The notes below the pieces were generated by a model. The model saw only the letters and a program-made list of their open reading frames with translations. It ran no database searches and had not been told where the DNA came from. Shown here piece by piece: positions 51,830 to 61,217 of a stretch of 64,000 nt of DNA. A program made the translations under genes and the position numbers. Origin of the DNA: Maricaulis sp048269565 (lineage in GTDB: Bacteria; Pseudomonadota; Alphaproteobacteria; Caulobacterales; Maricaulaceae); NCBI RefSeq assembly GCF_048269565.1, contig NZ_JBLXIK010000003.1:62001-126000 (forward strand). Direction: 5' to 3'. How positions within the stretch are numbered: position 1 is the stretch's first letter; each line of letters starts with the position of its first letter.

Positions 51830-52969
51830 ATGGCAATGCTGCTGAACGAAGAACAAGGCATGCTCAAGGATGCCGCCAAGGGTTATCTCAAGACCTCGGC
51901 TCCGATCGCGCAATTGCGCAAGCTGCGCGATAGCGAGAGCGCGGACGGGTTTGATCGCCAGACCTGGAAAGACATGGCCGAAATGGGCTGGGCCAGCGTG
52001 CTGGTGCCCGAAGAGCATGGCGGTGTCGCCATGGGTCATGTCGCCGCCGGTGTCATCGCCGAGGAAATGGGCCGCACCCTGACGGCTTCGCCTTTCCTGT
52101 CGACCGCGATCCTGGGCGCCACGGCGCTGTCGCGCTTCGGCAGCGAGGCCCAGAAGGGCGAGTATCTGCCGCGTCTGGCCGCCGGTGAATTCCTCACCGC
52201 CCTGGCTGTCGACGAGACCCACAAGCACAATCCCTCCAATGTGACCACGACGGCGCAGCGCTCCGGCAATGGCTTCAAGCTCGATGGCCGCAAGGCCTTC
52301 GTCGCCGACGGCCATGTCGCCGACATGCTGATCGTCTCGGCCCGCACCGCCGGCGCCGAGGGCGAGCCCGACGGGGTCACGCTCTTCCTGGTGCCGCGCG
52401 AAGCGGCCGGCGTCTCGGTCGAACGTGCCTCGATGATCGACAGCCGCAATTCGGCAGCGATCACGCTCGAGGGCGTCGAGGTCACGGCGGACGCCGTGCT
52501 CGGCGAGGTCGATGGCGGCTATACGGCGCTGGAAGCGGTGCTCGACGCCGGGCGTGCCGGCCTGGCGGCGGAAATGTCGGGCTCGGCGCAGGAATGCCTC
52601 GGCCAGACGCTGGGCTATCTGCGCGAACGCAAGCAGTTCGGCGAGATCATCGGGACTTACCAGGCACTGCAGCATCGCGCCGCGCACCTCTATACCGAGA
52701 CCGAGCTGGGCAAATCCATTGTTCTCCAGGCCCTGCAGACACTCGACATGGCGCCTGACCACGCCGCGATGATCGTCTCGGCGGCGAAGTCGAAACTGGG
52801 CCATGTCGCCCAGCTCGCCGCGCGCGAGGCGATCCAGATGCATGGCGGCATCGGCATGACCGACGAATACGATATCGGTTTCTTCATCAAGCGCGTCCGC
52901 GTCGCCGAAGCGCTGTATGGTGATGCCAATTACCACACCGACAAGTTTGCGCGCCTGCGCAAATACTAG
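51830..52969 (+). CDS. acyl-CoA dehydrogenase, non-catalytic (beta-like) subunit
   Basis: This 379-residue paralogue follows the alpha-like subunit. It has the ACAD fold (TPFLSTAILGATALSRFG region, RKAFVADGHVADMLIV), but its C terminus reads IQMHGGIGMTDEYDIGFFIKRVRVAEALYGD, with no catalytic glutamate in the position where the alpha subunit has IEGGTSEVQ. In the heterotetrameric actinobacterial enzymes only one subunit carries the catalytic base, so this is the probable structural subunit. The gene starts 14 bases after the alpha subunit stop with AAGACAC upstream. Confidence 0.85.
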   Translation: MAMLLNEEQGMLKDAAKGYLKTSAPIAQLRKLRDSESADGFDRQTWKDMAEMGWASVLVPEEHGGVAMGHVAAGVIAEEMGRTLTASPFLSTAILGATALSRFGSEAQKGEYLPRLAAGEFLTALAVDETHKHNPSNVTTTAQRSGNGFKLDGRKAFVADGHVADMLIVSARTAGAEGEPDGVTLFLVPREAAGVSVERASMIDSRNSAAITLEGVEVTADAVLGEVDGGYTALEAVLDAGRAGLAAEMSGSAQECLGQTLGYLRERKQFGEIIGTYQALQHRAAHLYTETELGKSIVLQALQTLDMAPDHAAMIVSAAKSKLGHVAQLAAREAIQMHGGIGMTDEYDIGFFIKRVRVAEALYGDANYHTDKFARLRKY

Positions 52970-52994
52970 GTTGAACAGGTCGGGGAGGGCCGTA

Positions 52995-53786
52995 ATGGAT
53001 TACACAGGAAAAGTTGTCGCGATCACGGGCGGTGCCCGCGGGATCGGCCTCGCCATGGCCAAGGCGTTTCACGAACGCGGTGCCAAGGTCGCGATCGCCG
53101 ATCTGGACGGCGCGGATGAAGCGGCCAGGGCCCTCGACGGTTACGGTGCGCGTGTTGACGTGACCCGGGAGGCCGATATCGCGGCCTTCCTGATCCAGAC
53201 CGAAGAGCGTCTGGGACCGGTCGATGTCTATGTGTCCAATGCCGGCATACTGCGCACCGATGAACCAAGCTGGGATGCCGCCGGCGCCGACGACAAGGCG
53301 TGGCATGACAGTTTCGAGGTCAATGTGATGGGCGCCGTGCGCGGTGCGCGCCAGGTCTGGCCGCGGATGAAACCGCGCGGCGGCGGCGTTTTCGTTCTCG
53401 TCGCCTCGGCAGCCGGCCTTCTGGCCCAGATCGGTGCCTCCTCCTACAGCGCCAGCAAGCATGCGGCCGTTGCCTTTGCCGAGAGCCTGGCTGTCGCGCA
53501 TGGCGATGAGGGCCTGCAGGTCGTTTGCGTCTGTCCACAGGCGGTGCGGACCGATATGCTCGGCGGCAGCGAGGATGGCGGCATTGCCGGTGCGGACGGC
53601 ATTGTCGAGCCGTCGGCGGTGGCCGAAGCCATGCTGGCCGCGATCGAGAACAAGCATTTCCTGGCCTTGCCGCACCCGAAAGTCGCCGAATACGAAGCAC
53701 TTCGGGCCACCCAGCGCGATCGCTGGCTTGGCGGCATGCGCAAATTCCGCCGCATGATGATCAGCGAGCGCGGCCGGCCGGTCTAG
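52995..53786 (+). CDS. short-chain dehydrogenase/reductase
   Basis: This 263-residue SDR carries the cofactor motif TGGARGIG (residues 12-19), NAG at about 82-84, and the active-site Tyr and Lys in SSYSASKHA. It probably oxidises a hydroxyl group on the substrate of the operon using NAD(P)+. It lies 25 bases after the second dehydrogenase and before the third, on the same strand. ATG 52995 has GGGGAGGG upstream; longer starts do not look coding. Confidence 0.88.
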   Translation: MDYTGKVVAITGGARGIGLAMAKAFHERGAKVAIADLDGADEAARALDGYGARVDVTREADIAAFLIQTEERLGPVDVYVSNAGILRTDEPSWDAAGADDKAWHDSFEVNVMGAVRGARQVWPRMKPRGGGVFVLVASAAGLLAQIGASSYSASKHAAVAFAESLAVAHGDEGLQVVCVCPQAVRTDMLGGSEDGGIAGADGIVEPSAVAEAMLAAIENKHFLALPHPKVAEYEALRATQRDRWLGGMRKFRRMMISERGRPV

Positions 53787-53839
53787 GCCAGGCCACGCCT
53801 TCGCAGCACACGAAACCAGATACACACGGGAGAGACGAG

Positions 53840-55084
53840 ATGGATTTAGGCATTACAGAGCGGGTCCGGCCGCTGATTGACCAGGTTCGGGCCATGGTGC
53901 GCGACGAGATCCTGCCGCTTGAGGACGAGTATCACGCCGAGGTCGGCAAGGCTGCCGGCGGTGACCGTTTCGCCTTCACCGAACGCCAGGTCGAAATCCG
54001 TGAGACGCTGAAAGCCAAGGCGCGCGAGCGCGGTCTGTGGAATTTCTGGCTCACCGGTTCCGATCGTGGCTATGGCCTGACGACCCTGGAATACGCCTAT
54101 CTGGCCGAGGAAATGGGCTGGTCGTTCCTGGCGCCGGAGGTCTTCAACTGCTCCGCGCCCGATACCGGCAATATGGAAGTCATCGAGCGCTATGGCTCGA
54201 CGGCGCAAAAAGAGCGCTGGCTGGCCGATCTGCTCGAGGGCAAGAAGCGCTCCGCCTATCTGATGACCGAGCCGGATGTGGCGTCGTCCGACGCCACCAA
54301 TATCGCCTTCTCCGCCGTGCTGGATGGTGATGAGTGGGTGCTCAATGGCGAGAAGTACTGGGCCTCCGGCGCCGGTGATCCACGCTGCGCCGTCTATGTG
54401 TTGATGGCCCGCACCGAGGGCGAAGAAGCCGGTCGCCATGGCCGCCATTCGCAATTCCTCGTCGACGCCGCCACGCCGGGCATCGAGGTGCTGCGCCCGA
54501 TGACCGTGTTTGGTCATGACGACGCGCCGCACGGCCATATGCATATCCGCTTCACCAATGTGCGGGTGCCCAAGGACACGATCATTCTTGGTCGCGGCAA
54601 GGGTTTCGAGATCTCCCAGGGCCGGCTTGGACCTGGCCGAATCCACCACTGCATGCGCGCCATCGGCCAGTCGGAACGGGCGATGGAGCTGATGTGCCGC
54701 CGCGCTGTCTCGCGCACGGCCTTCGGCCAGAAGCTGGCGCGCCTGGGTGCCAACAAGGACATCATCGCCGAACGCCGCATGGCGATCGAACAGGCCCGTC
54801 TCCTCTGCCTGAAAGCGGCCTGGATGATGGACCAGGGCGATGCCCGCGCGGCCGCCCCCTACATCTCCCAGATCAAGGTCATCGCCCCGCGCGTGGCGCT
54901 GGATACGGTTGATGAGGCGATGCAGATGCATGGCGGCACCGGCGTCTCCCAGGACACGCCGCTGGCCGGCATGTGGGTTGGTCTGCGCACGCTGCGCTTC
55001 GCCGATGGCCCGGACGCCGTCCACCGCATGGTGATCGCGCGCCAGGAACTCAAGCGCTATGTCAACGAGGCGATGGAGGGCTGA
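53840..55084 (+). CDS. acyl-CoA dehydrogenase (ACAD10/11-like type)
   Basis: This 414-residue dehydrogenase begins DLGITERVRPLIDQVRAMVRDEILPLEDEYHAEV, typical of the ACAD10/11 branch, and has TEPDVASSDATNI in the flavin region and HGGTGVSQDTPLAGMWVGLRTLRFADGPD at its end. No phosphotransferase (APH-like) kinase gene, which works with this branch in animals on hydroxyacids, is nearby. ATG 53840 follows GGGAGAGAC. The stop codon is followed directly by the CoA ligase ATG. Confidence 0.88.
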   Translation: MDLGITERVRPLIDQVRAMVRDEILPLEDEYHAEVGKAAGGDRFAFTERQVEIRETLKAKARERGLWNFWLTGSDRGYGLTTLEYAYLAEEMGWSFLAPEVFNCSAPDTGNMEVIERYGSTAQKERWLADLLEGKKRSAYLMTEPDVASSDATNIAFSAVLDGDEWVLNGEKYWASGAGDPRCAVYVLMARTEGEEAGRHGRHSQFLVDAATPGIEVLRPMTVFGHDDAPHGHMHIRFTNVRVPKDTIILGRGKGFEISQGRLGPGRIHHCMRAIGQSERAMELMCRRAVSRTAFGQKLARLGANKDIIAERRMAIEQARLLCLKAAWMMDQGDARAAAPYISQIKVIAPRVALDTVDEAMQMHGGTGVSQDTPLAGMWVGLRTLRFADGPDAVHRMVIARQELKRYVNEAMEG

Positions 55085-56797
55085 ATGACGGATCGCAAAC
55101 CGGCCCCGTCGCGGGACCAGGTCGACAAGGTTGTTGAATTCATTGTCGCCAATGAACCGCTCTTCGCCGTCGGGGAGATCGAGAATTTCGGCGTCAAGCA
55201 GCGCGGCTATGTCAATGCGCCGCCGGATCTTCGCTTCCTCCTCGCGGCGGCGATGGAGTTCAAGGACAAGACCGCTGTCGTGTTCGAGGACCAGCGCTGG
55301 ACCTATGGCGAGCTGATCGGCAAGGCCATCGCGGTCGCCAACGGGCTGATCGAGCGCCATGGCGTCACGCCGGGCACGCGCGTTGTTCTGGCGATGCGCA
55401 ATTGCCCGGAGTGGATGGCGTGTTTCCTGGGCATTATCGCCGCGGGCGGCGTTGTCGTGCCGATGAATGGCTGGTGGACCAGCGAAGAGGTCGGTTATGG
55501 CCTGCGCGATAGCGACGCCAAGATCGTCATCGCAGGTTCGCGGCAGGCGGAGCGCATGCTGCCCCACCTCAAGCCCCTCGGGCTCACCCTGATCGGCATC
55601 CGTCCCGGCGTTGAGGGCTGCACTGACAGTTTCGATGCCCTTGTTGCTGCCGGAGCCGGCAAGCCGGCGCCGGAACTGGTCATCGATACCGATTCCGATT
55701 TTGCGATCTTTTACACCTCCGGTTCGACCGGGGCGCCCAAGGGCGCCGTGCTGACGCATCGCGGCGCGGTGACGGCGGTGATGTCCTATGGCCTGCTCGG
55801 CGCTTCGATGAAGCATGCCATGGGCGGCACCGATCATTTCGGTGACAATCCCGGCGTGCTGGTGGCGGTACCGCTTTTCCATTGCACCGGATCGCATGCC
55901 GTCTTCATGACCTCGCTTTTGTCGGGCCGAAAGATGGTGCTGATGCGCAAATGGGATGCGGCCGATGCGGTCGATCTGATCGAGCGCGAACAGCTGACCA
56001 ATATGGTCGGCGTGCCCACCATGTCGCACGAGGTGACGCTGGAGGCGGAACGCCGCGGCGTGCATCTCGACAGTCTGATGGATATGGGTTCAGGCGGCGC
56101 CAAGCGGCCCGCAGCCCATGTCGACCGTCTGGCGAAAGTGTTTCCGCAGGCCTGGTCGAGTTCGGGCTATGGCCTGACCGAGACCAACGCGCTGGGTGCC
56201 TATAACAATATGGCCGAATACCAGGCCAAGCCGGGCTCCTGCGGCCGTGCTGTTCCGGCGGTGACCGAGATCAAGATTGTCCGCCCGGACGGCTCGACGG
56301 CACCGACCGGTGAGCCGGGCGAGGTCTGGATCAAGTCACCCTGTGTCTTCAAGGGCTATCTCAACCAGCCCGAGGCGACGGCGGCGGTGCTGACCGAGGA
56401 TCGCTGGTTCAAGACCGGCGATGTCGGGGTGTTCGATGAGGAGGGCTTCCTCTCCATCGTCGATCGCATCAAGGACATGGTGATCCGCGGCGGCGAGAAT
56501 ATCTCCTGCCTGGAAGTGGAGGGCGCCCTGGCGGCCCATCCCGATATCATCGAGGCCGCCGTGATCGGTATTCCGGACGAGCGCCTTGGCGAGCGTGTCG
56601 GCGCGGCGATCCTGCTGCGCGAGGGCGCGACGCTGCACAATGACGAGATCGACGCTTTCCTGAAACCGCACCTGGCTGCCTTCAAACGGCCCGCGCACTA
56701 TTGGCGTCTCGACGCACCGCTGCCGCGCGGCGGCACCGGCAAGGTCGACAAGCCGGGCTTGAGAAAAGAACTTCTGACCGAAGGGAATATTGACTGA
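55085..56797 (+). CDS. AMP-dependent acyl-CoA ligase
   Basis: This 570-residue adenylate-forming enzyme makes the CoA thioester that the dehydrogenases of the operon use. The P-loop is FYTSGSTGAPKGAVLTHRG, the core YGLTETNALGAYNN, the hinge TGDVGVFDEEGFLSIVDRIKDMVIRGGENI, and the lysine end RGGTGKVDKPGLRKEL. It begins immediately after the stop of the ACAD gene and its own stop overlaps the MaoC start (TGATG). Confidence 0.92.
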   Translation: MTDRKPAPSRDQVDKVVEFIVANEPLFAVGEIENFGVKQRGYVNAPPDLRFLLAAAMEFKDKTAVVFEDQRWTYGELIGKAIAVANGLIERHGVTPGTRVVLAMRNCPEWMACFLGIIAAGGVVVPMNGWWTSEEVGYGLRDSDAKIVIAGSRQAERMLPHLKPLGLTLIGIRPGVEGCTDSFDALVAAGAGKPAPELVIDTDSDFAIFYTSGSTGAPKGAVLTHRGAVTAVMSYGLLGASMKHAMGGTDHFGDNPGVLVAVPLFHCTGSHAVFMTSLLSGRKMVLMRKWDAADAVDLIEREQLTNMVGVPTMSHEVTLEAERRGVHLDSLMDMGSGGAKRPAAHVDRLAKVFPQAWSSSGYGLTETNALGAYNNMAEYQAKPGSCGRAVPAVTEIKIVRPDGSTAPTGEPGEVWIKSPCVFKGYLNQPEATAAVLTEDRWFKTGDVGVFDEEGFLSIVDRIKDMVIRGGENISCLEVEGALAAHPDIIEAAVIGIPDERLGERVGAAILLREGATLHNDEIDAFLKPHLAAFKRPAHYWRLDAPLPRGGTGKVDKPGLRKELLTEGNID

Positions 56798-57258
56798 TGG
56801 CCACCACCAAACCTGCAGACCTCGCCAAGCATATCGGCCAGGAAATCGGCCTGTCAGACTGGATCGAGCTCGACCAGTCGCGCATCGATCAGTTCGCCGA
56901 TGTCACCGAGGACCACCAGTTCATCCATCTCGACGCCGAGCGCGCCGCGAAGGAAACCCCGTTCGGCGGCACCATCGCCCACGGCTTCCTGTCGCTTTCC
57001 ATGCTTTCGCGCATGGCGATGGACATTGCCTTCACGCTCGAGGGCATGGCGATGGGGATCAATTACGGCTTCGACAAGGTGCGCTTTCTGGTGCCGGTAA
57101 GCTCCGGCAAGAAAATCCGTGGCCGTTTCGTGCTCGAGGATGCCGTCGAGAAAAGCCCCGGTCAGTGGATGTTGCGCTTTGGCGTCACGGTCGAGATCGA
57201 AGGCGAGGCCAAGCCCGCCCTTATTGCCCAGTGGCTGACGATGCAGGTCGTCGCCTGA
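56797..57258 (+). CDS. MaoC-type enoyl-CoA hydratase (R-specific hydratase)
   Basis: This 153-residue hot-dog-fold enzyme adds water to an enoyl-CoA. The catalytic motif is visible in DVTEDHQFIHLD (Asp-x4-His), followed by FGGTIAHGFLSLSML. It has the single-domain size of bacterial MaoC hydratases. The start overlaps the ligase stop by one base. The hydratase product is probably the 3-hydroxyacyl-CoA oxidised by the SDR genes. Confidence 0.92.
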   Translation: MATTKPADLAKHIGQEIGLSDWIELDQSRIDQFADVTEDHQFIHLDAERAAKETPFGGTIAHGFLSLSMLSRMAMDIAFTLEGMAMGINYGFDKVRFLVPVSSGKKIRGRFVLEDAVEKSPGQWMLRFGVTVEIEGEAKPALIAQWLTMQVVA

Positions 57259-57280
57259 AGCCCATTTTCGGAGAGTTGAT

Positions 57281-58201
57281 ATGAGTGAAATTCGTTTTGA
57301 CGGCCGCGTCGCCCTTGTCACCGGTGCCGGCAATGGCTTGGGCCGTTCGCACGCGCTGGCGCTGGCAGCGCGCGGCGCCAAGCTGGTGATCAATGACATG
57401 GGCGGTTCGGTCGACGGCGTCGGCTCCGGCTCGGCGGCCGAGGATGTCGCGGCGGAAATCCGCGCCGCCGGCGGCGAGGCGATCTCCCACAAGGCCAATG
57501 TCACCAAGGAAGATGATGTCGCCGACATGGTGGCCGAGGCGATGAAGGCCTTCGGCCAGGTCGATATCCTCGTCAATAATGCCGGCATCCTGCGCGACAA
57601 GAGCTTCGCCAAGATGGACATGGCGGATTTCAACGCGGTGACCTCGGTGCACCTGACCGGTTCGGCGATCTGTACCAAGGCCCTGTGGGACCATATGCGC
57701 GAGCGCCAGTATGGCCGCATCGTCATGACCTCGTCCTCCTCGGGCATTTACGGCAATTTCGGCCAGGCCAATTACGGCGCCGCCAAGATGGGCCTCGTCG
57801 GCTTCATGAATGTGCTGCACCTGGAAGGCGCCAAATACGGCATCCGCGTCAATGCGCTTTCGCCGACTGCGGCGACGCGCATGACCGAGGGCCTGATCCC
57901 CGACGAGGCGCTCAAGCTGATGACGGTCGAGAGCGTCTCCGCCGGCCTGGTCTATCTGGTCAGCGAGGATTCCCCTTCGCGTCTGGTGCTGTGCGCCGGT
58001 GCCGGCGGTTATGCCGCAACGCGCGTCTATGAGACGGACGGGATCTATCTCGCGCCGGAACAGCAGACCCCGGAACATGTCGCGGCCAATATCGACGCGA
58101 TCATTGACCCGGCCGGACAGCAGATGTTCGAGCAGGGCGGCCAGCAGACGATGAAATTCCTCGGCAAGGCTGCGGCGCATTTCGGCGTGAAGCTGGGCTG
58201 A
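57281..58201 (+). CDS. SDR 3-hydroxyacyl-CoA dehydrogenase, MFE-2-like
   Basis: This 306-residue SDR closely resembles the dehydrogenase domain of multifunctional enzyme type 2 (HSD17B4-like): VALVTGAGNGLGRSHALALAARGAKLVINDMGGSVDG, NNAGILRDKSFAKMD, and the active-site YGAAKMGLVGF. Such enzymes oxidise (3R)-hydroxyacyl-CoA, matching the MaoC hydratase that precedes it in the operon. Together they replace the FadB/FadJ route. A 22-base gap separates it from maoC. Confidence 0.9.
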   Translation: MSEIRFDGRVALVTGAGNGLGRSHALALAARGAKLVINDMGGSVDGVGSGSAAEDVAAEIRAAGGEAISHKANVTKEDDVADMVAEAMKAFGQVDILVNNAGILRDKSFAKMDMADFNAVTSVHLTGSAICTKALWDHMRERQYGRIVMTSSSSGIYGNFGQANYGAAKMGLVGFMNVLHLEGAKYGIRVNALSPTAATRMTEGLIPDEALKLMTVESVSAGLVYLVSEDSPSRLVLCAGAGGYAATRVYETDGIYLAPEQQTPEHVAANIDAIIDPAGQQMFEQGGQQTMKFLGKAAAHFGVKLG

Positions 58202-58204
58202 CCG

Positions 58205-59020
58205 GTGCATATTTTCGACCAATCCACTGCTCTCGAGCGGATTTCGGGCGATGCGCCCGAGGTCCGTTTCGAGGGGGCCGCGACGCCGCATTTCAAGAAT
58301 ATGATCGGCCCCTATGGCGGCTGGAGCGCGGCGATTCTGGCCAAGGGCATGATCGAGGCGGCCGGGCCGGAGATGGAACTGGTCTCGATCACCACCGATT
58401 TTCTCGCCGGCGCCCGCGAGGGTCAGGTGACGGTCGATGTCGCCTGCGATCGCGGCGGACGGAATACGCAATTCTGGCATGCCGCCCTGGTCGCCGCCGG
58501 TGACAAGGGCGCATCCAACCGGGCGATGGGGATTCTCTCGCGTCGCCGGGAGACGGTGGCCTGGACCGAGGGCAGCCGTCCCGACGCGCCGCCGCCGGAA
58601 GTTTGTGAACGCGCCATTCTGCCCATGGCCTGGTCGCGCACGGTCGAGATGCGGCCAACCCAAAGCCCGCCCTTCACCAAGGGCGGCGGGCCGACCGACA
58701 ATCTGGCCTGGATCCGGCTCGACCCGGCGCGCCCGCTTGATGCGGTCGCCCTGGTGGCGCTGGCCGACTCGCCGACGCCGCGTCTCTTCTTCGTCACCGG
58801 TGAATTCGGCATGGTCGCGACGGTCTCGATGACCGTCTACCTCCATGCCAGCCCGGATGATTACGCCGCTGTCGGCACCGACTACATGCTCATCGAAACC
58901 CATGCCGCCCGCGGCGGACGCGGTTTCTACGACCAACATGCGCGGATCTGGAGCCGCGACGGACGCCTGCTGGCCACGACCCAGCAGATCGTCTGGTACA
59001 AAACAACCCACAAGGAGTGA
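58205..59020 (+). CDS. acyl-CoA thioesterase (TesB-like double hot-dog)
   Basis: This 271-residue protein has the double hot-dog layout of TesB-like thioesterases: an N-terminal half with ATPHFKNMIGPYGGWSAAILAKG and a C-terminal half with SMTVYLHASPDDYAAVGTDYMLIETHAA. It probably releases the free acid from an acyl-CoA intermediate. The start is GTG at 58205-58207, three bases after the SDR stop, without a strong ribosome site. The next in-frame ATG would cut into the conserved region. Confidence 0.82.
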   Translation: MHIFDQSTALERISGDAPEVRFEGAATPHFKNMIGPYGGWSAAILAKGMIEAAGPEMELVSITTDFLAGAREGQVTVDVACDRGGRNTQFWHAALVAAGDKGASNRAMGILSRRRETVAWTEGSRPDAPPPEVCERAILPMAWSRTVEMRPTQSPPFTKGGGPTDNLAWIRLDPARPLDAVALVALADSPTPRLFFVTGEFGMVATVSMTVYLHASPDDYAAVGTDYMLIETHAARGGRGFYDQHARIWSRDGRLLATTQQIVWYKTTHKE

Positions 59021-59025
59021 AACCC

Positions 59026-60228
59026 ATGCGTGAAGCTGTCATCGTATCCACGGCGCGTACCCCGATCGGCAAGGCCTATCGCGGTGCCTTCAATGCCACC
59101 TCCGGCCCGACCCTGGGCGGCCACGCCATTGGCGAAGCGGTCAAGCGCTCCGGTGTTGATCCCAGCGAGATCGACGATGTTGTCATGGGCTGTGCCATGC
59201 AGATGGGCACGACGGGCCGCAATATCGCCCGCAACGCCCTGATCCGTGCCGGCCTGCCCGACAGCGTTGCCGGCATGTCGATGGACCGCCAATGCGCCTC
59301 CGGCATGATGGCGATCGCCACGGCCGCCAAGCAGATCATCACCGATGGCATGAATGTCACCGTTGGCGGCGGGCTGGAGAGCATCTCCCTGGTCCAGACC
59401 GACAAGATGACCAAGAACTGGGATGTCGATCCCTGGATCATCGCCAACAAGCCCGACCTCTACATGTCGATGCTGGAGACCGCCGAAGTGGTCGCTGATC
59501 GCTATGGCATCAGCCGCGAGGCCCAGGACGAATACGCGGCCCAGTCGCAGGCGCGCACCCATGCCGCCCAGCAGGCCGGCCGTTTCGATGCCGAGATCGT
59601 GCCGCTGCCCACGACCATGAAATTCATGAACAAGGAAACCGGCGAGGTCCAGGACATCGACGTCACGCTGGAAAAGGATGAGGGCAATCGCCCCGGCACC
59701 TCGGCGGAAATGCTTTCCGGGCTGAAGCCGGTCTTCGCCAATGGCATGCGCATCAAGGAAGGCAAATACATCACCGCCGGCAATGCCTCCCAGCTCTCCG
59801 ACGGCGCCTCCGCTGCGGTGATGATGGAAGCGAAAGACGCCGAGCGTCGCGGCATCCAGCCGCTGGGCATTTACCGCGGCATCGCCGTTGCCGGCACCAA
59901 TCCGGACGAGATGGGCATCGGCCCGGTGTTCGCGATCCCGAAACTGCTGAAGGCCAATGGCTTGAAGATGGACGATATCGGCCTGTGGGAACTCAATGAG
60001 GCCTTCGCCGTCCAGGTCCTCTATTGCCGCGACAAGCTCGGCATTCCTGACGAGCTCCTCAATGTCGATGGCGGCGCGATCTCGATCGGTCACCCTTACG
60101 GCATGTCCGGCGCCCGCATGGTCGGCCACGCCCTGATCGAGGGCAAGCGCCGCGGTGCCAAATACGTCGTCTGCACCATGTGCGTCGGCGGCGGCATGGG
60201 CGCAGCCGGCCTGTTCGAGGTGGCGTGA
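59026..60228 (+). CDS. acetyl-CoA C-acyltransferase (thiolase)
   Basis: This 400-residue enzyme cleaves 3-ketoacyl-CoA with CoA, giving a chain shortened by two carbons. Catalytic residues are Cys90 in MDRQCASGMM, the His in GGAISIGHPYGMSGARM, and a second Cys in CTMCVGGGMG near the end. The ATG at 59026 follows AAGGAG at good spacing, so I prefer it to an upstream GTG at 59017. The gene is followed by an MDR protein at TGATG overlap. Confidence 0.95.
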   Translation: MREAVIVSTARTPIGKAYRGAFNATSGPTLGGHAIGEAVKRSGVDPSEIDDVVMGCAMQMGTTGRNIARNALIRAGLPDSVAGMSMDRQCASGMMAIATAAKQIITDGMNVTVGGGLESISLVQTDKMTKNWDVDPWIIANKPDLYMSMLETAEVVADRYGISREAQDEYAAQSQARTHAAQQAGRFDAEIVPLPTTMKFMNKETGEVQDIDVTLEKDEGNRPGTSAEMLSGLKPVFANGMRIKEGKYITAGNASQLSDGASAAVMMEAKDAERRGIQPLGIYRGIAVAGTNPDEMGIGPVFAIPKLLKANGLKMDDIGLWELNEAFAVQVLYCRDKLGIPDELLNVDGGAISIGHPYGMSGARMVGHALIEGKRRGAKYVVCTMCVGGGMGAAGLFEVA

Positions 60229-61202
60229 TGCGCGCGCTTTACTGCCGGGAATTCGGGCCTGAAGCCAATATGAAAGTCGAGGAGATCGACACGCCGGCCC
60301 TGCCGGACGCGCATGTTCTGGTCGACGTCAAGGCGGCCGGGCTCAACTTCCCCGACTTGCTTTGCGTCCGCGGCGAATACCAGTTCAAACCGCCTCTGCC
60401 CTTCGTGCCGGGCGGAGAGGGGGCCGGTATCGTCACCGCGCTTGGCGGCGGCGTCAGCAATCTCGCCGTCGGCGACCGGGTCTGTTTCAACGGCCTGACC
60501 GGCGCTTTCGCCGAGCAGGTTGCGGCGCCGGCCGGGGCTGCCATCAAGATCCCCGACAGCATGTCCTTCGAGGAAGGTGCTGGTCTGACGGTGGTCTATG
60601 CGACCTCGTACTACGCCCTGAAACAACGCGCCAAGCTGCAGCCGGGCGAGACCCTGCTGGTGCTCGGTGCGGCCGGTGGTGTCGGTCTGGCCACGGTCGA
60701 GCTTGGCAAGGCGATGGGCGCGAAGGTTATCGCCTGCGCTTCCAGCGACGAAAAGCTCGCTGCGGCCAAGGCGCATGGTGCCGATGAGGGCATCAATTAC
60801 ACGTCCGAAGACCTGCGCGCCCGGATCAAGCAGATCACCGGCGGCAAGGGCGTCGATGTGATCTATGATCCGGTTGGTGGCGATTTCGCAGAAACCGCCT
60901 TCCGCTCCATCGCCTGGGAAGGCCGTCACCTGGTGATCGGCTTTGCCGCAGGTCCTATCCCGAAACTGCCGCTCAACCTGCCGCTGCTGAAGGGCGCGTC
61001 GGTTGTCGGCGTCTTCTGGGGCGCCTGGGCGATGCGCGATCCGGCGGCGCATTATCAGAACATGGCCGAGCTGTTCGAGATGTTCGAAGCCGGCAAGATC
61101 AAGCCGCATGTCGCCGGGCGCTACAAGCTCGACGATTTCCTCGCCGCCTTTGGCGAGCTTTCCGGCCGCAAGGCGATCGGCAAGGTCGTCCTGCTTCCGT
61201 AG
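60228..61202 (+). CDS. NADPH:quinone oxidoreductase-like MDR protein
   Basis: This 324-residue medium-chain dehydrogenase/reductase lacks the zinc ligands and has the cofactor motif LGAAGGVGLATVELGKAMGAKV (about residues 145-165). Members reduce quinones or enoyl-CoA double bonds with NADPH. In this operon it may reduce an unsaturated intermediate. Its start overlaps the thiolase stop by one base (TGATG). It is the last gene of the operon. Confidence 0.88.
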   Translation: MRALYCREFGPEANMKVEEIDTPALPDAHVLVDVKAAGLNFPDLLCVRGEYQFKPPLPFVPGGEGAGIVTALGGGVSNLAVGDRVCFNGLTGAFAEQVAAPAGAAIKIPDSMSFEEGAGLTVVYATSYYALKQRAKLQPGETLLVLGAAGGVGLATVELGKAMGAKVIACASSDEKLAAAKAHGADEGINYTSEDLRARIKQITGGKGVDVIYDPVGGDFAETAFRSIAWEGRHLVIGFAAGPIPKLPLNLPLLKGASVVGVFWGAWAMRDPAAHYQNMAELFEMFEAGKIKPHVAGRYKLDDFLAAFGELSGRKAIGKVVLLP

Positions 61203-61217
61203 GGACCGGCTTTTGGA

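Noticed and set aside
53846..56065. A 739-codon minus-strand frame opposite the third ACAD and CoA ligase genes
   Set aside because: Antisense shadow with no recognisable family; both plus-strand genes have full motifs.
57221..59011. A 596-codon minus-strand frame opposite the SDR and thioesterase genes
   Set aside because: Antisense shadow; rich in His, Arg, Gly, without domain.
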